Below are positions 11,099 through 23,039 of a stretch of DNA of 64,000 bases, in pieces. Positions within the stretch are counted from its first letter, which is position 1; every line of letters starts with the position of its first letter. The notes beneath the pieces are model-generated. The model made no database searches and was not told the DNA's origin. It saw nothing but the letters and a program-made list of their open reading frames with translations. Origin of the DNA: Petrolisthes cinctipes (Eukaryota > Arthropoda > Malacostraca > Decapoda > Porcellanidae); the NCBI GenBank assembly GCA_033782935.1, contig JAWQEG010001559.1, positions 2,233,001-2,297,000 of the forward strand, given 5' to 3'. The position numbers were made by a program, and so were the translations under genes.

Positions 11099-12447
11099 AT
11101 GCCCCGGATGGATGATCCCCCGACTAGCCTGAGGTTGACGACCAAGGACCAAACTAGGACAACGGCTGACAATAAAGGAACCCCTACGGCAGACAGGCAA
11201 CGACAACTTGATATTAAAATTCCTTCTATGAATGCTCGATATGTAAATATTAGATGTGTAGAAGAGGGTCAGTCTCTCAAGACTGTTAACCCCTTTATCA
11301 TCAAAAAGGCCCTTGATGGTCAAGCAGATGGCAGTCTTGATTATGCTAAGAAGTTACGTGATGGTAGTCTCCTGGTGAAAGTACTGAAGGCATCCCAGGT
11401 TAAGGTTCTCCTTAAACTGACGCAAATTCATGACCTGAAGGTGAAAACCACTATTCCAGTGGGGCCAAATACCTGTAAGGGCGTCATTTTCCATAGGGAT
11501 TTGGCCGCTCTGAATGAGGCAGACATTTTGGAGGGAATGAAGGACAAAGGCGTTGTTGATGTTCAAAGTATGATCAGGATGAGAGAACAAGAGAGAGAAA
11601 TTTGGCTTATGTTTCACGACTTATGCTTCATCCCAGATTCCGGACATGGTAAAGATTGGATACGAAATTGTTCATGTTAGACCATATGTTCAGAAACCGA
11701 TGCATTGTTTCCGTTGCCAGAAATTCGGACACACAGCATTTAGGTGCTTTAACAGAGATTCATTCACTTGTGGTAAATGTGCAGGTAGTCACGAGACAGT
11801 ATTGTGTACAGAGACAGTTCTCAAGTGTGCTAATTATGGCGGCCCCCCTCCAGGCAAGTGCAGGTGACTGCAGGAGTCTTAAAGTGAAGACTGAGGCAAT
11901 GGCATACATGAGGGCTCATGATGTCAGTTATGGTGAGGCAAAGAGGAAGGTGGAGGGGGTTAACCAAACTACCACAGTTTTCTATGCTGCTGCTATGACT
12001 GGCACCACTGCTCCTGTTAATACATCTGATGTAAACGTGACTATCCAGGCAAAAGATAAAGAAATTAAAGAATTAAAGGATCAAGTAAGCAAATTAATGC
12101 TTCAAGTAGAAAATTTTTCAAAGAAACTAGAAGAAAATGTTAAATCAACTCAACAAAAGAAGCACCACAAGGTTTATGATACCGTAAAAAGTTCAAAAAC
12201 TCATGTTCTCGCTCGGGTGACTCCCATGAAGCCTGCATCCGGGAGTCGTCCGCCTCATCGCGAGACGAGCCGTTCTAGGACTAGCTCTGTAGCTCGTGGA
12301 GAGGAACAGGCGATGGAGGCTACCGTCGCGAAACCATCCCGAGGGAGGGCCCCGGGAAGTGCAGGGGAGGAAGAGGGTGTTCCCTCCCAGCACAAAAAGG
12401 TTCGGCCAGACGAACGAGGCCCCCAAAAAACCCATAAACAGCGATAA
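11099..12447 (+). pseudogene. nLTR-3a ORF1, zinc-knuckle RNA-binding protein
   Basis: Three overlapping frames together read as one I-type ORF1. First comes an N-terminal domain (frame 2, 11099 to about 11640) with an RRM-like pattern around KGVIFHRDLAALNEADIL. Then zinc knuckles in frame 3 from about 11646: CFRCQKFGHTAFRC (C-X2-C-X4-H-X4-C), CGKCAGSHETVLC, and a third around KCANYGGP. After a shift in a C run near 11843, frame 1 gives the family signature TEAMAYMRAHDVSYGEAKRKV, a charged probable coiled coil (about 12050-12150) and a basic tail ending with TAA at 12445-12447. Two frameshifts inactivate it. Confidence 0.87.
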
Positions 12448-12452
12448 TCTTC

Positions 12453-14720
12453 GTGCTAACCATACTCCAATGGAACTGTCGAAGTCTTAGAGCTAGATTA
12501 AATGAACTCAAACTTTTGGCTTGTTCCTACGCTGCCGATATTATTGCCCTTCAGGAAACTCATCTGAACGACCAAGTCGAAGACGAGGTTGTTCAGCTTA
12601 GGAAATACAGGTTAATTAGGAGGGACCGTGGGGGGAGGGGTGGAGGTGGAGTGGCAATCTACATCCGCCATACCCTCCCTTTCACTGATGTGCCCTGTAA
12701 TTTTCCTCTGGAAAGTGTCGCTTGCAGAGTGAAATTCGGTGGCACATACCTGACTATCTGTTCTGTCTACTGTCCTCTTGTTACAGTAACTTATGATGAT
12801 GTTTTTGATCTACAGGACAGTCTGCCCTGTAGAAAATTAATTTTAAGAGATTTTAATGCTCATCATACGTTATGGGGTTCCTTGCAGGATGATAGGAAGG
12901 GGGAACAGGTGGCTAGGTTAATCAGTGACTCCAATTTGGTTCTTCTGAACGACGGTAGTCCTAAGAGAGTTGACGATAATACTGGTAATTTTAGCGTCCT
13001 TGACCTATCTCTGGTCTCCCCATCAATTGCAGCCTCTTGCCAGTGGCTACACATTGATGACTCATTGGGAAGCTACCATTTTCCTATTTTGATTAAATTT
13101 AAAAGCGACACTATTAAAGAGCCTTCAGCACCTAAATTTAACGTTAAAAAGCAGATTGGGTGTCCTTCACAAAGGGTGTCAATATTGAAATTGTTGGAGA
13201 AACCATTGATGATGAAGTAAATAATATTCAAGATAATATCCTCAAAGCCGCAATGGCAACAATTCCTAAGACTTCGATAGATAGCGCAAAGCATAGAGTT
13301 CCATGGTGGACGCCAGATTGCCGCAGGGTACTGTGTGAGAGGAATAGAGCCTACAGGCTTTTAAAAAATCACATTAGTGATGAGAACATTCGCAAGTATA
13401 AACTTGCGAGAACTAGGGCTCGTCGAACCATCAGACAAGCCAAACGAGACTCCTGGCGATGCTTTGTCTCTAGTATAAATAGTGAAACACCAATTTCCCA
13501 AGTCTGATCAACTGTAAGAAAATTAAATAAGAAAAAAATATCCAATAAAATTACGAACATCTCATTTAATAACATCAACTATGATGAACCAAGAGACATT
13601 GCTAACGCCCTCGCTAAGCAGTTATCTTTTGCTAGCAGCTCTGAAAATTACCATCCAGCTTTCCTGCCCATCAAGGAAGCATCAGAGCTGCAGCATATTG
13701 ACTTTGCCACAGGAGATGAATTAGATTACAACAGTGATCTAACAATGCAAGAGCATGTCCAAGCCCTAGGAGCCTGTAGTGGGACATCCACAGGACCCGA
13801 TGAGATTCGGTATGAGATGATAAAGCATTTTGATCATGATTCCATGATCAAGATGTTGCAAGTGTTTAACGAGATTTGGAGGGGTCACACCTTTCCAAAC
13901 TCGTGGCACTTTGCACATGTCATTCCCATACCGAAAGGAGGGGGGGACCCCAGATCGACTTGGTCGTATCGCCCTATTGCGCTCACAAGTTGCTTATGCA
14001 AGGTCATGGAACGAAATGTTAATCGTAGGCTATTGCATTTTTTAAATTCCAGGAATTTGCTGGTTGACGAGCAGTGTGGCTTCCGTAAAGGTCGCCAGAC
14101 GCTCGAACAGCTAGTGAACCTGGAAGCTCAAATTCAAGAGGCATTTGCCAAAAAACAATTTTTAATTGCAGGATTTTTAGAAATTGAAAAAGCCTACGAC
14201 ATGACGTGACGACATGGCCTCCTCAGGAAACTATATGCGATGGGATTATGCAGTAACCTGCTCTTTTTTGTTAAGAATTTCATTTCTGACAGAACTTCAA
14301 TTGTCAAGCTTTTTTCGGAAACAATCACTTTCTCAGACATATTTGTCCAGGCAAATGGGGTCTCCCAGGGGAGTGTTCTGTCTCCGACCTTATTTCTATG
14401 TATGATCAATGACATTCTACAAGGTCCTCCTCGAAATCTTAAATACTCACTGTACGCCGATGACTGTGCGATATGGCACTCCAGCTGTAATGCAGAGTTT
14501 TCGGCAACTCGGATCCAATTGGCACTGGATTTGATTCACAATTGGGGCTTCCAGTGGGGTTTTAAGTTTTCAGTAAGAAAGAGTGTAGGGGTTATTTTCA
14601 CTCATAGGAAGAAGCCAGACGTCCGGCTGACTATGGGTGACAACCCCATACCTATTCAAAATTCTACTAAATTTCTTGGACTGAATTTTGACAGTCGACT
14701 GACATGGCGAGTCCATGTCA
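12453..14720 (+). pseudogene. nLTR-3a ORF2: endonuclease and reverse transcriptase
   Basis: The AP-endonuclease domain starts at LQWNCRSLRARLN, with ALQETHL and RDFNAHH (Gly of GDFN changed to Arg). The usual SDH near its end reads SYH, losing the catalytic Asp. A frameshift near 13150 and a stop at 13505-13507 follow. RT then has SYRPIALTSCLCKVMER, CGFRKGRQTLEQL, EIEKAYDMT followed by TGA, GVSQGSVLSPTLF, and catalytic YADD at 14453-14464. Homology stops at 14720 inside the palindrome ACATGGCGAGTCCATGT, where the LTR-element remnant begins. The RT thumb is missing from this copy. Confidence 0.9.
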
Positions 14721-15021
14721 GGAGGAGGATCAAGGGGTAGAGCATCCTGTTTGTTACTACAGTAAGGAGTTTAGTAGTGCTCAAAAGAATTATTCAGTGA
14801 TTGAAAAGGAACTTCTAGCCCTGATCCTCGTCTTGCAGCATTTTTCTGTTTATGTCCCTGCATTTGGCCCCACCATTAAAGTGTATACTGATCACCATCC
14901 CCTTAAATATCTTAGTAGTTTGGGAACTCGTTGGAGTTTGTTCTTGCAACAGTACAGTTTGGATGTGAGACATATAAGGGGGACCGACAATGTAATTGCC
15001 GATTGTTTATCTCGAAAGTAG
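14721..15021 (+). pseudogene. Ty3/Gypsy RNase H fragment
   Basis: An open stretch reading EEDQGVEHPVCYYSKEF, YSVIEKELLAL, VYTDHHPLKYL, and ending DNVIADCLSRK with TAG at 15019-15021. This is a Gypsy RNase H, a different family from the one at 186-1619, without the first beta strand. As in that first element, the frame stops right after the RNase H terminal motif. Only 76 bp separate the stop from the LTR, so no integrase follows RNase H here either. Confidence 0.88.
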
Positions 15022-15097
15022 GCCGAGATCTTTCTTTTGTTTTTGTGAACCGCTCGCAAGAAAGAATTTTCCAACGGAAAATTCGTGGGTGTGGGCG

Positions 15098-16009
15098 TGT
15101 TATGTATCCCAGTATTTGCAGTTACTTTCTAGGCAAATGGAGTAGCCAAATATTTTTCCCACGAAGTCTGTTGTGTGTTTGTTCGTGCGTGCGTTCACAG
15201 ACTTTGTGTCGCCGAGGGGAGTTCGCCACGAGCCTTCCACCCCCCTTTCCTCTCCTATATCCTACCCCAACCCAGGGGGTGGGTAACCCAGTGTATATAA
15301 GGGGGGAGGAGCGTCCTTTTCACCAGACATTAGTTGGAACCAAAGGAGACACATGTAATAAGCTGAGAGAGACAAGGAAGCCGGTCCTAGTTTGCTAGAG
15401 GTATTTTGTATATATATTATTCTTCCCATACATTCACACTTTTACTTTTTGTTCTATATTCATTCAAGCATAACAGTGTATTGTGTTTATTATTATTATT
15501 GCCGTATGTATTACGTGTGTGTGGTTGACTCATTGGGCTAGTGACGGTGTCGTTGGTTTCCTAGCTACGTCCCTCGAGTGTTGATTATATTTATTAATTC
15601 TTGTGATAAAGAGTGAGCTTCATGTGTGATATTGATCTTTTCGTAGTTTAAAGTAATTGTTCATTGTCTTAAGGTGTTAAAGTAAGTCATCGTAGAGTAG
15701 TAATAACTTGTGATATTCATTTATTCATTTCTTCATTGTTGTTTGTCGGGTATTCTGTCGAATTCTGTTGTATAATAATTACTGGTCACGTAGTTGATTC
15801 ATTTTCATTAAATATTTTATTGTTAAGTTTTAAACCAGGGTGTTTAACTTTCCCATTTACATAGAACTCTGGATATGTTCGGTTGTTAAAGGGTATTGTT
15901 GATTTTTCCGTAAGTAAGGTAAATCAAAAGGGACTCTGTTTCCCTGTTGTAGTCTGTTGGAGTAACAGCAGATTATCTTAGTGTGTGGCCCTCTAGCGCA
16001 TCCGTAACA
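15098..16009 (+). repeat. 3' LTR of a Gypsy-type element
   Basis: A 912-bp candidate LTR beginning TGTTATG and ending CGTAACA, so that its ends form a TGTTA/TAACA inverted repeat. It starts 76 bp after the RNase H stop codon, with a purine-rich GTGGGTGTGGGCG immediately before it as a weak polypurine tract. It contains a good TATA box at 15294-15300. At its right end nLTR-3a sequence resumes without a gap. A 5' LTR is not present, so a target duplication cannot be tested. Confidence 0.72.
15294..15300 (+). promoter_or_regulatory. LTR TATA box
   Basis: TATATAA within GTGTATATAAGG, about 200 bp into the LTR, followed by a G-rich stretch. The position fits the U3/R promoter of an LTR. This is inferred from sequence alone. 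Confidence 0.5.
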
Positions 16010-16797
16010 CCGGGGAGCCGAGTCATCCTCCTGGAGCTGCCTTGGTGAGGCACCTGCAACCGGGGGGCCATGCCGATAGGCCCCCGGAAGGACCAAGTTA
16101 TCCGCCAGGGCGTCGCTTGGCCCCGGCGGGCACTGGCTTGAGGTCCCTCAGAGCAAGACTCCACGACCACGTAGAGTGTGTCGGTATAGAAAAGTCAACA
16201 ATCGATACCCTGGTTTTAATAATCATTGCACCCTGGGTAACACCCCCCTTCACTATTGTGGACTCCTGGTTGCCAGGGGTTAAATCCTAGGTGTCGGATG
16301 TGGAGGTACACCAGAGGTTTCGTGAGATAATTGTTAAACATCTACCATATTTCCATCTGTATACCGACGGTTCCAAGACGGATGAATGTATGGGTGCAGG
16401 TATGTGGTCGACTGAATGCCAGTTAAGATTCAGACTGCCGAATCATAAATCTATTTTTCTTGCTGAACTTTTTGCTATTAATAAAGCTTTGGATTTTGCC
16501 CTATCGACGACCCACGGTAGGATAGTTAGTTATCTTTACTGATTCATTAAGTTCACTTAAAGATATCAAATCCTTTAATACCACTAACAATGAAATACAG
16601 AGTAATATCATTAGTAGCTGTTTTGTGTCAATAAATCAATCGAGCTGATATGGGTACCTTCACATTATGGTATCTATGGCAATGAACAGGCTGATATACT
16701 AGCTAGGTCAATTGTTGATCTGGACCTTAGCATAGTCCATACGGATCTCAGGTGTTTTGTTTCTTCATTAAATCTCGAATTCATCTCCAGTGGCAAA
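16010..16797 (+). pseudogene. nLTR-3a ORF2 linker and RNase H first half
   Basis: The first 150 bp match the Pro/Gly-rich linker repeat of nLTR-3b (one unit here). RNase H follows: YFHLYTDGSKTDECMGAG, FLAELFAINKALDFAL, then a frameshift near 16525 before the TDSLSSL Asp. The remainder is broken by several indels to 16797. A stop near 16290 also interrupts the frame. It is cut by the insertion of nLTR-4a and continues at 23028. Confidence 0.85.
16786..16797 (+). repeat. target-site duplication, left copy, of nLTR-4a
   Basis: TCCAGTGGCAAA, matched by TCCTGTGGCAAA at 23028-23039 with one mismatch. The uninterrupted nLTR-3b reads CTCCTGTGGCAAAGG at the same place, giving the pre-insertion sequence. 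Confidence 0.88.
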
Positions 16798-17237
16798 ACC
16801 CCCCCGACGGGAACCGCCTTGACGTGGTGGGGGGGCTTGCATGTATCCGAGACCAGGCGAGCTAGACTAGAGGGGTGTCCGGCCCATGCTCTGCCCCCAT
16901 TTCGGGGAGAGAGGGCTTCCCATGCTAGTAAGGTCGCCAGTAAGAGACCAGACTAAATGGTTCCAATGCATTAGGCTGCCAGTACGGGCCAACAGTGCTG
17001 CCCTCTAGGGGCCGTCCTATGTTGGATGGTTGGGTGTCTGGGCCGGGAGATGTTGGGGAAGGGGGTCTCAGCACTTTCGTGGGCAAACTTTCGAGCCATT
17101 GGGGCTGCTTTTTAAAACGAGTGGCCCCGTGGGGGAAGAGGTACCCCGCCAATGGCGACCAGCGCTCGGTCCCCTCATCTGCCCGGTAGGTAGTAGCTCT
17201 TGGCTCCTGGGGCCAAAAAACATCAAATCAATGATAT
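16798..17237 (+). other. nLTR-4a 5' UTR
   Basis: Starts in a C run followed by GGAACCGCCTTGACGTGG, then a CCCCCATTTCGGGG hairpin near 16905. The same 440 bp, with substitutions, precedes ORF1 of nLTR-4b at 28843-29288. The conservation and the structured GC-rich start fit the internal promoter or 5' structure of the element. No ORF is evident. Confidence 0.65.
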
Positions 17238-19112
17238 ATGGATAAAGAAAAGCCCCAATCTCTTCCTCGAGAGGTGGTCGACCAGGCCCTCGAGACGTCA
17301 CTCTCTGGTCGTGGTAGTATGCACAAAGCTGCAAATAAGACTAGACCTAGCAGGTCGGGTGTTGTGTCGACGAACCCTGTTAGCGATTTGGACACGTTAA
17401 TGTTAACGAATGTACTTGCATCCCTTTCCTATGGCGCTATCCACTCCATTTTTAAGTGTTTTGGAGTAGTTCTTCGAATCCGAATCAAATATGACAGTGA
17501 TTGTAGGTCTAATCGGTGCTATATTACTTTCAATACAAATGCTGCTGCCAAAGCAGCATTTGTGGTAAAAGATTTTCTGATGGTGGGGATACTCATTGTA
17601 AAGTTCAGATGATGCGGTCCATCAATGTAGTTGACAGTGACAATGACTACTGCCCCAATATATTTGATGATTCTGTAGAGCATGTCCCAAAGGAACGTCG
17701 GGTTCCTACACCCTTTTGGTTTGTGGCTTACTACAGGGAGGGACGTGGTAACCTTATCCATGCTTCTTGGTATCTGGAGAAAGAAATTGGATTATTACCA
17801 ATGGGCCACATAAAGAAATATGGTAAGGGCATTTTAATCAGAGCCAAAGATCTTACACAGGCCATGATGCTCCTCAATCTCCCCTGTCCTTTTGATAGTA
17901 TGTTTGCATCTATTAAACCACATCGAACATTTAATTATAGCAAGGGGCGTATATATAATGAGGACCTGTATGAATTCTCAGAAGAGGACATTCTCGCTAT
18001 GTGCCCAGACAGTGTCCAACGAGCAACAAAGATGAAAGGCAGTAAAAATATGATCATCCTCACTTTCTATGGCTCGCATATCCCAGATCGCATTAACATT
18101 AACCCCACCTCTTTTGAGGTGAAGCCTTTTGTTGTGAGTCCCCTACAGTGTTTCTGTTGTTAAGAGATTCGTCATGGGAGGAGGAACTGCAACAATTGTT
18201 CCCGGTGTGGTAATTGTTCTGCTCTTGACTCACATCTTACTTCTGAGTGTCGGTCAGAGAGTTACTGCTTTTACTGCAGAGATGCTCACCCCTTGCATTC
18301 TTTCCAATGTAAGATGTACCTCCTTGAGCAGGATATCCTCCACTTGGCTACTATCCAATTCATTAGCATAGGTAGTGCCAGACGGCAACTCAACTTCAGG
18401 CAACAGAAGGATGGTGGTGTGAAGACATCCGCCTCCTCCCTTTGCCCTAAATCGGTTGCAGCACCCTCTGAAGAGGCAGCTGCTTTTTGCTCTAGTGAGA
18501 GCGTTTCAAGGGTTACTCTACATAATAGTTTCTCTGTCTTCGAAACTCTATCAGACACTCATTCTGGTGACCCTTCAACTGATGACAATTCTCAGACTTT
18601 AGCTAAAGGTGTCCATGTGGTAGAGGTTCACGCTGCCACACGCTCTCCAAAAACGAAACTTAAGTCACCTAAACTGCCACAGAGACGCCTTCGTTGTTCC
18701 TCTGAGGCACTTGACTCTATAGATGTTCCTCCTTGTAAGGCAAGCTTCCTTCGGGATCATCAGAGCGGCGTGAAGCTAATGTAGATGCCACGGATGTTGT
18801 GACTTCAAAAGATTCAGTTTCTCTTCCGCTTGAGCAGCAGAGTGATTCTACCCCCTGTATTATGGATGTTGATGTATCTGCCTGTGTCATTGATACCACT
18901 GCTGTACAGGACAATACCAATGAAATTGTTTCAAAGAATATCCCAGCTCATATACCTTCATCTTCTTCTAACATATCAGATGCTTCAGGGACTCGTCTAT
19001 GGGTCCCAATTACTGCCCCACATACTACTCCTCGGGTTCGCTCTTCTTCTAGTGGCCCAGGATTAGACAAACCTAATCGGGGAAGTACCTCTGTGAGGCT
19101 TCCCAAAAATCA
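17238..19112 (+). pseudogene. nLTR-4a ORF1, RRM-like and CCHC protein, broken
   Basis: Begins MDKEKPQSLPREVV. An RRM-like fold is suggested by LMLTNVLASLSYGAIHSIF...FGVVLRIRI...RCYITFNTNAAAKAAF (about residues 55-105). A one-base deletion near 17590 shifts the frame. The zinc-knuckle region is interrupted at CFCC by TAA at 18161-18163, where nLTR-4b reads on. A Ser/Thr-rich C-terminal part follows. About 100 nt present in nLTR-4c are deleted at about 18743 between two GCAA copies, causing another frameshift. Confidence 0.88.
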
Positions 19113-22100
19113 GTACTAAAGTAACACAGTTCAAGGTCCTTCAGTGGAATTGCCGTGGCTTGCGTGCTTCTTGGAAGGAACTGCGTGTTCTTCTCTCTAG
19201 CTTCTCTCCTGCATGTGTTTCTCTCCATGAGACAATGCTTGGGGACTACATTCCTGCCAGTCCTCCAGCATACTCTGCATTTTATTCCAATTCATTTGAA
19301 GGGCAGGGTCACCATGGTGGCTCTGCCATACTAGTTCGCCGTATTCCATGCATGAGCCTGGAGCTTGACACTCCGCTCCAGGCTGTTGCAGTTAAGGATT
19401 GTATGAACCGCCCATACACTGTTTGCAGTCTATACCTTCCTCCCAGTGTTACAGTTGAGAGGGGTGATCTCAACCATCATGTACGGGACCTTCCCTCTCC
19501 CTTTATTTTATTGGGTGGTTTATTATGATCGTCATCCTCTGTGGGGTTACAGTTCGGTCAACCCCAGGGGTGTTTTATTGGCTTCTTTTATTGAGGATGA
19601 GGGATCAGAGGTATTAAATACAGGAGATGTGACACATTTTAATAACCCTACTGGGACTTTTACCGCAATTGACATTTCCCTTTGCTCACCCAGTGTTCTG
19701 TTGAATTTTACTTGGAGAGTGTTGCCTGATTTATATGGCAGTGACCATTTCCCTATACTTTTAGATGGTAACAGGTAGGAACCACAGTCTCGTCTTCCTA
19801 GGTGGAAATTAGAGAAGGCTGACTAGCAGTCAGTTTTTTCTTCGGTCTCTTCTGTAGCCGATTTTGGTAGCTCTGACGAGGGTGTAACATATTTCACTAA
19901 TATGCTCCACTCTGCTGCTCTCAACTCTATCCCTAGAACTTCTGGCTACTTTCCCAAACGTCCTGTCTCTTGGTGGTCACCAGTCTGCACCACTGCTGTG
20001 CGGGAGAAGCGGGCTCCTTTCTTTCGCCTTCGTCGCAATCGTGGGGACTCAACTCTTTTAGAGGACTTCCGACGGGCAAGGGCTCGGGCTAGATGAGTTT
20101 TAAAAGGTTTGGAAGGCCTATGTGTCTTCAATTAATACTAAAACTCCACTCACCCAAGTGTTCAGGAGAGTCCATAAGATGGCGGGGAAGTTTTCTCCTA
20201 GTTCTCCACCTGTACTTAAGGTCAATGGAATTAAGATCATGGATGGTTTGACAGTGGCCAATGCCATGGCAGAGGCTTTTGCAAGAGTCTCCAGCCGTGA
20301 CTCTCGACCTCTGGCTGTCAGGCATGAGTTAAGAGCCAAGGAGCCCACTATCCTGGATTTCTCAGGGAACGAGAATGAAAGTTATAACCATATATTCACC
20401 CTGAGAAACCTGCATTCTGCTCTCTCTCTCTCTCTGCGGCGACACTTCTCCTGGGCCAGACAACATCCCATATGCAATGTTACGACACTTGGGTGAGGAG
20501 GCGATCTCATTTCTTTTAGCTTTATATAACAGAATCTGGCTGGAGGGTGTCTTCCCTTCTGGGTGTAGGGTAACTACCATCCTTCCTTTCCTCAAGCCAG
20601 GCAAGGACTCTGGTGTTGCCCTCAATTACCGACCAATTGCCTTGACCTCCTGTCTCTGTAAACTATTTGAAAAGATGGTGAATGTCAGACTGGTATGCTT
20701 TTTGGAACGGGGTGATTTTCTGTCTCCGTCCCAGTCTAGCTTTCGTAAACACCGTTCCACTACAGATGCTCTGGTCAGGCTGGAAGCTGCTACATGTGAG
20801 GCCTTTGCACGACATCAACACCTTGTCTGTGTATTCTTTGATTTAGAGAAATCGTATGATACTACATGGCAATATGGCATCTTGCAGCAACTCCATTTAT
20901 ATGGCCTGCGGGGTCGCCTTCTACGTTTTCTTAAGGAGTTTCTCAGTGGTCGCAGATTTCTGTGAGGTTTGGTACAACCCACTCAGCATCTGTTGCACAG
21001 GAGGAGGGCGTCCCCAGGGAAGCGTCCTCAGTGTCACATTGTTTGCAGTAGCAATTAATGCCATTGCCTCATCCTTTCCAGACGTTATAGCTAACTCGAT
21101 GTACATTGACGACCTAGCAGTCTGGTTTGCTGCTTTCCGTATGTCAGTGGCGGAGCGGCGCATGCAGTTTGCCCTTGACAGGGTGTCACGTTGGACTGGT
21201 TCTCATGGGTTTCGATTTTCTCCTTCCAAGACAGTTGCTATGCACTTCTGCCGCATCCGAGGCGTCCACCCCGATCCAGACTTATTCATGTATGGTCATC
21301 GGATACGTTGTGTCGAGGAGACTCACTTTTTGGGTCTCCTTATTGACAAACGTTTGACTTGGGTTCCCCACTTTCGTACACTTAAGTCCTCTTGCCTCAA
21401 GGCTCTTAACCTGTTGAGGGCCCTGGGCCATACGTCCAGGGGGGCTGATCGGGTCACCCTCCTCTGCCTATACCATGTTCTTATTAGGTCAAAACTTGAC
21501 TATGGGTGTGAGGTGTACTCTTCTGCCACCGATGCCCGTCTCAGAGTTATAGACCCTGTTCATCATGCTGGAGTATGTCTGGCGACCGGAGCCTTCAGGT
21601 CGTCCCCAATCCCCAGTCTCCTGGTGGACGCTAATGAGCCACCTCTTGATCTCCGTTGCCAGTCCTTGATGGTTCGTTGTTGGCATCGATTACATCGACT
21701 TCCTGACTCCCTTCCCTGCTTGGCGGTGTCATCTGATATCATGTCTCGGTATTTCCTTTTACATTCTCGTACACCATGGCCCTTTGGCTTCCGGGTCAGG
21801 AAGGCTATGGAGGAGATGGGCATTGATTTGTCCTGTGAGTTTTCCCAGGGTGGCTCCATGGCTTCTTCCAGAAGTTTTCCCCTGCACCTGCTTTACAGAC
21901 AAGAAGGAATCTCTTCCTCCAGTGGCTCATTCCCTCTTTTTAAAAGCATGCCTTCACTCACAGGGAGTCCCTCCCTGTGTACACTGATGGGTCAAAGTCT
22001 GATGCTGGAGTTTGCTTGAGAGTTGTCTTTCCTGACTTTTGCCGTGGCGGCAGGCTCCCTTCTGTCATGTCAATTTTTACTGCTGAGCTCTCGGCCATTT

Positions 22101-22806
22101 TATATGCCCTCCAAGTGATTTTTACTCTCCCTCAGCCTTCGTTTACTATTATTAGCGATTCCTGTAGTGCCTTGCAGGCCTTGTGCAATTTTAACTCTTC
22201 CCATCCCCTGGTGTTGGCCATTCTTGAGTGGCTTGTCCTCCTGGGTCGTCATGGCTTTAAATCCCTTTTTGTTGGGTCCCCGCCCATGTGGGTGTCAATG
22301 GGAATGAGCGGGCTGACGCCCTGGCTGAGGCTGCGGTCTCCAATTCTCGGCCTCCTGCCAGGCGTCATCCTGTTCCTGCAGTGGACCTTCGACCCCACAT
22401 AGATGCTACCGTTCGTTCCTGCTGGCAGGACAGATGGGAAGCCGTCGGGGCTAACAAGCTCCGCTACATCCGCCAGCACCTTGGTTTGTGGAGCTACAGT
22501 GGCTTGTCCCGCCGGTGGGAGACTGCTCTTGTCCGTCTGCGCATTGGCCACACATTATTGAATCATGGCATTTTAATGGAGAGGGCTCACCCTCCCTACT
22601 GTGATGATTGTCTGGTCCCTTTGACAGTGCGGCATCTTATTTTTAAGTGTCTCAGCCTTGGGGACCTTCGTCGTTGGCACCTCTCCGAGTACCAGGTGGG
22701 TGACGGTTCTTACAGTCTCTCCCAGGTGCTCGGGGAGGAGGCTTGTAGTGTGGGAGGGAACACCTTCTCCTATGTGGAGGAGGCTGGCCTTCTCCACAAA
22801 ATATGA
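19113..22806 (+). pseudogene. nLTR-4a ORF2: endonuclease, RT, RNase H, CCHC
   Basis: Endonuclease: VLQWNCRGLRASWKE, SLHETML. The GDFNG motif is destroyed (reads LLGGLL then TGA near 19528) and GSDHFPI is kept near 19738. RT: NYRPIALTSCLCKLFEKM, SFRKHRSTTDALV, FFDLEKSYDTTW, GRPQGSVLSVTLF, and catalytic YIDD at 21102-21113. RNase H: YTDGSKSDAG at 21980, TAELSAI, ISDSCSAL, then a frameshift near 22270 and NERADALAEAA. The C-terminal motif YCDDCLVPLTVRHLIFKC is at about 22597-22650, and the end is TGA at 22804-22806. Frameshifts near 20445, 20965, 21825 and 22270 add to the endonuclease lesion. Confidence 0.92.
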
Positions 22807-23027
22807 TTTTATGATATTTATGGTTTTTTAGATGATTTTATGTCTACGGGTTCTTGTAGTAATAATGTGCTTTTTAGTTCGTGTGTCTTTTAATCATGGT
22901 GCCAATTCTTTTCGGGTGTTGATGTTTTATTAATAATGTAGATGACAATTTTATATTGGGCGGTATATGACCTTAGCTGTTGCGCCGCCAGATGCTTAGT
23001 TGCATCAAAATTAATCAATCAATCAAA
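22807..23027 (+). other. nLTR-4a 3' UTR with (TCAA)n tail
   Basis: About 220 bp after the ORF2 stop, containing the conserved block TTGCGCCGCCAGATGCTTAG and ending in TTAATCAATCAATCAAA. The same UTR and tail occur in nLTR-4b, 4d, 4e and 4f, so it is the recognised 3' end of the family. The simple-repeat tail replaces poly(A), as in several I-like families. Confidence 0.88.
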
Positions 23028-23039
23028 TCCTGTGGCAAA
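23028..23039 (+). repeat. target-site duplication, right copy, of nLTR-4a
   Basis: TCCTGTGGCAAA directly after the TCAA tail, differing from the left copy by one base and identical to the uninterrupted site in nLTR-3b. Confidence 0.88.

Larger units (their letters stand above)
16798..23027 (+). mobile_element. nLTR-4a: near full-length non-LTR retrotransposon nested in nLTR-3a
   Basis: A 6.2-kb element with a GC-rich 5' UTR, ORF1 (RRM-like plus CCHC), ORF2 (endonuclease, RT, RNase H, CCHC), and a 3' UTR ending in a (TCAA)n tail at about 23013-23026. It is bounded by a 12-bp target duplication, the expected product of target-primed reverse transcription. Five other copies (nLTR-4b to 4f) are in the window. 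Both ORFs carry several frameshifts and stops. Confidence 0.92.
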
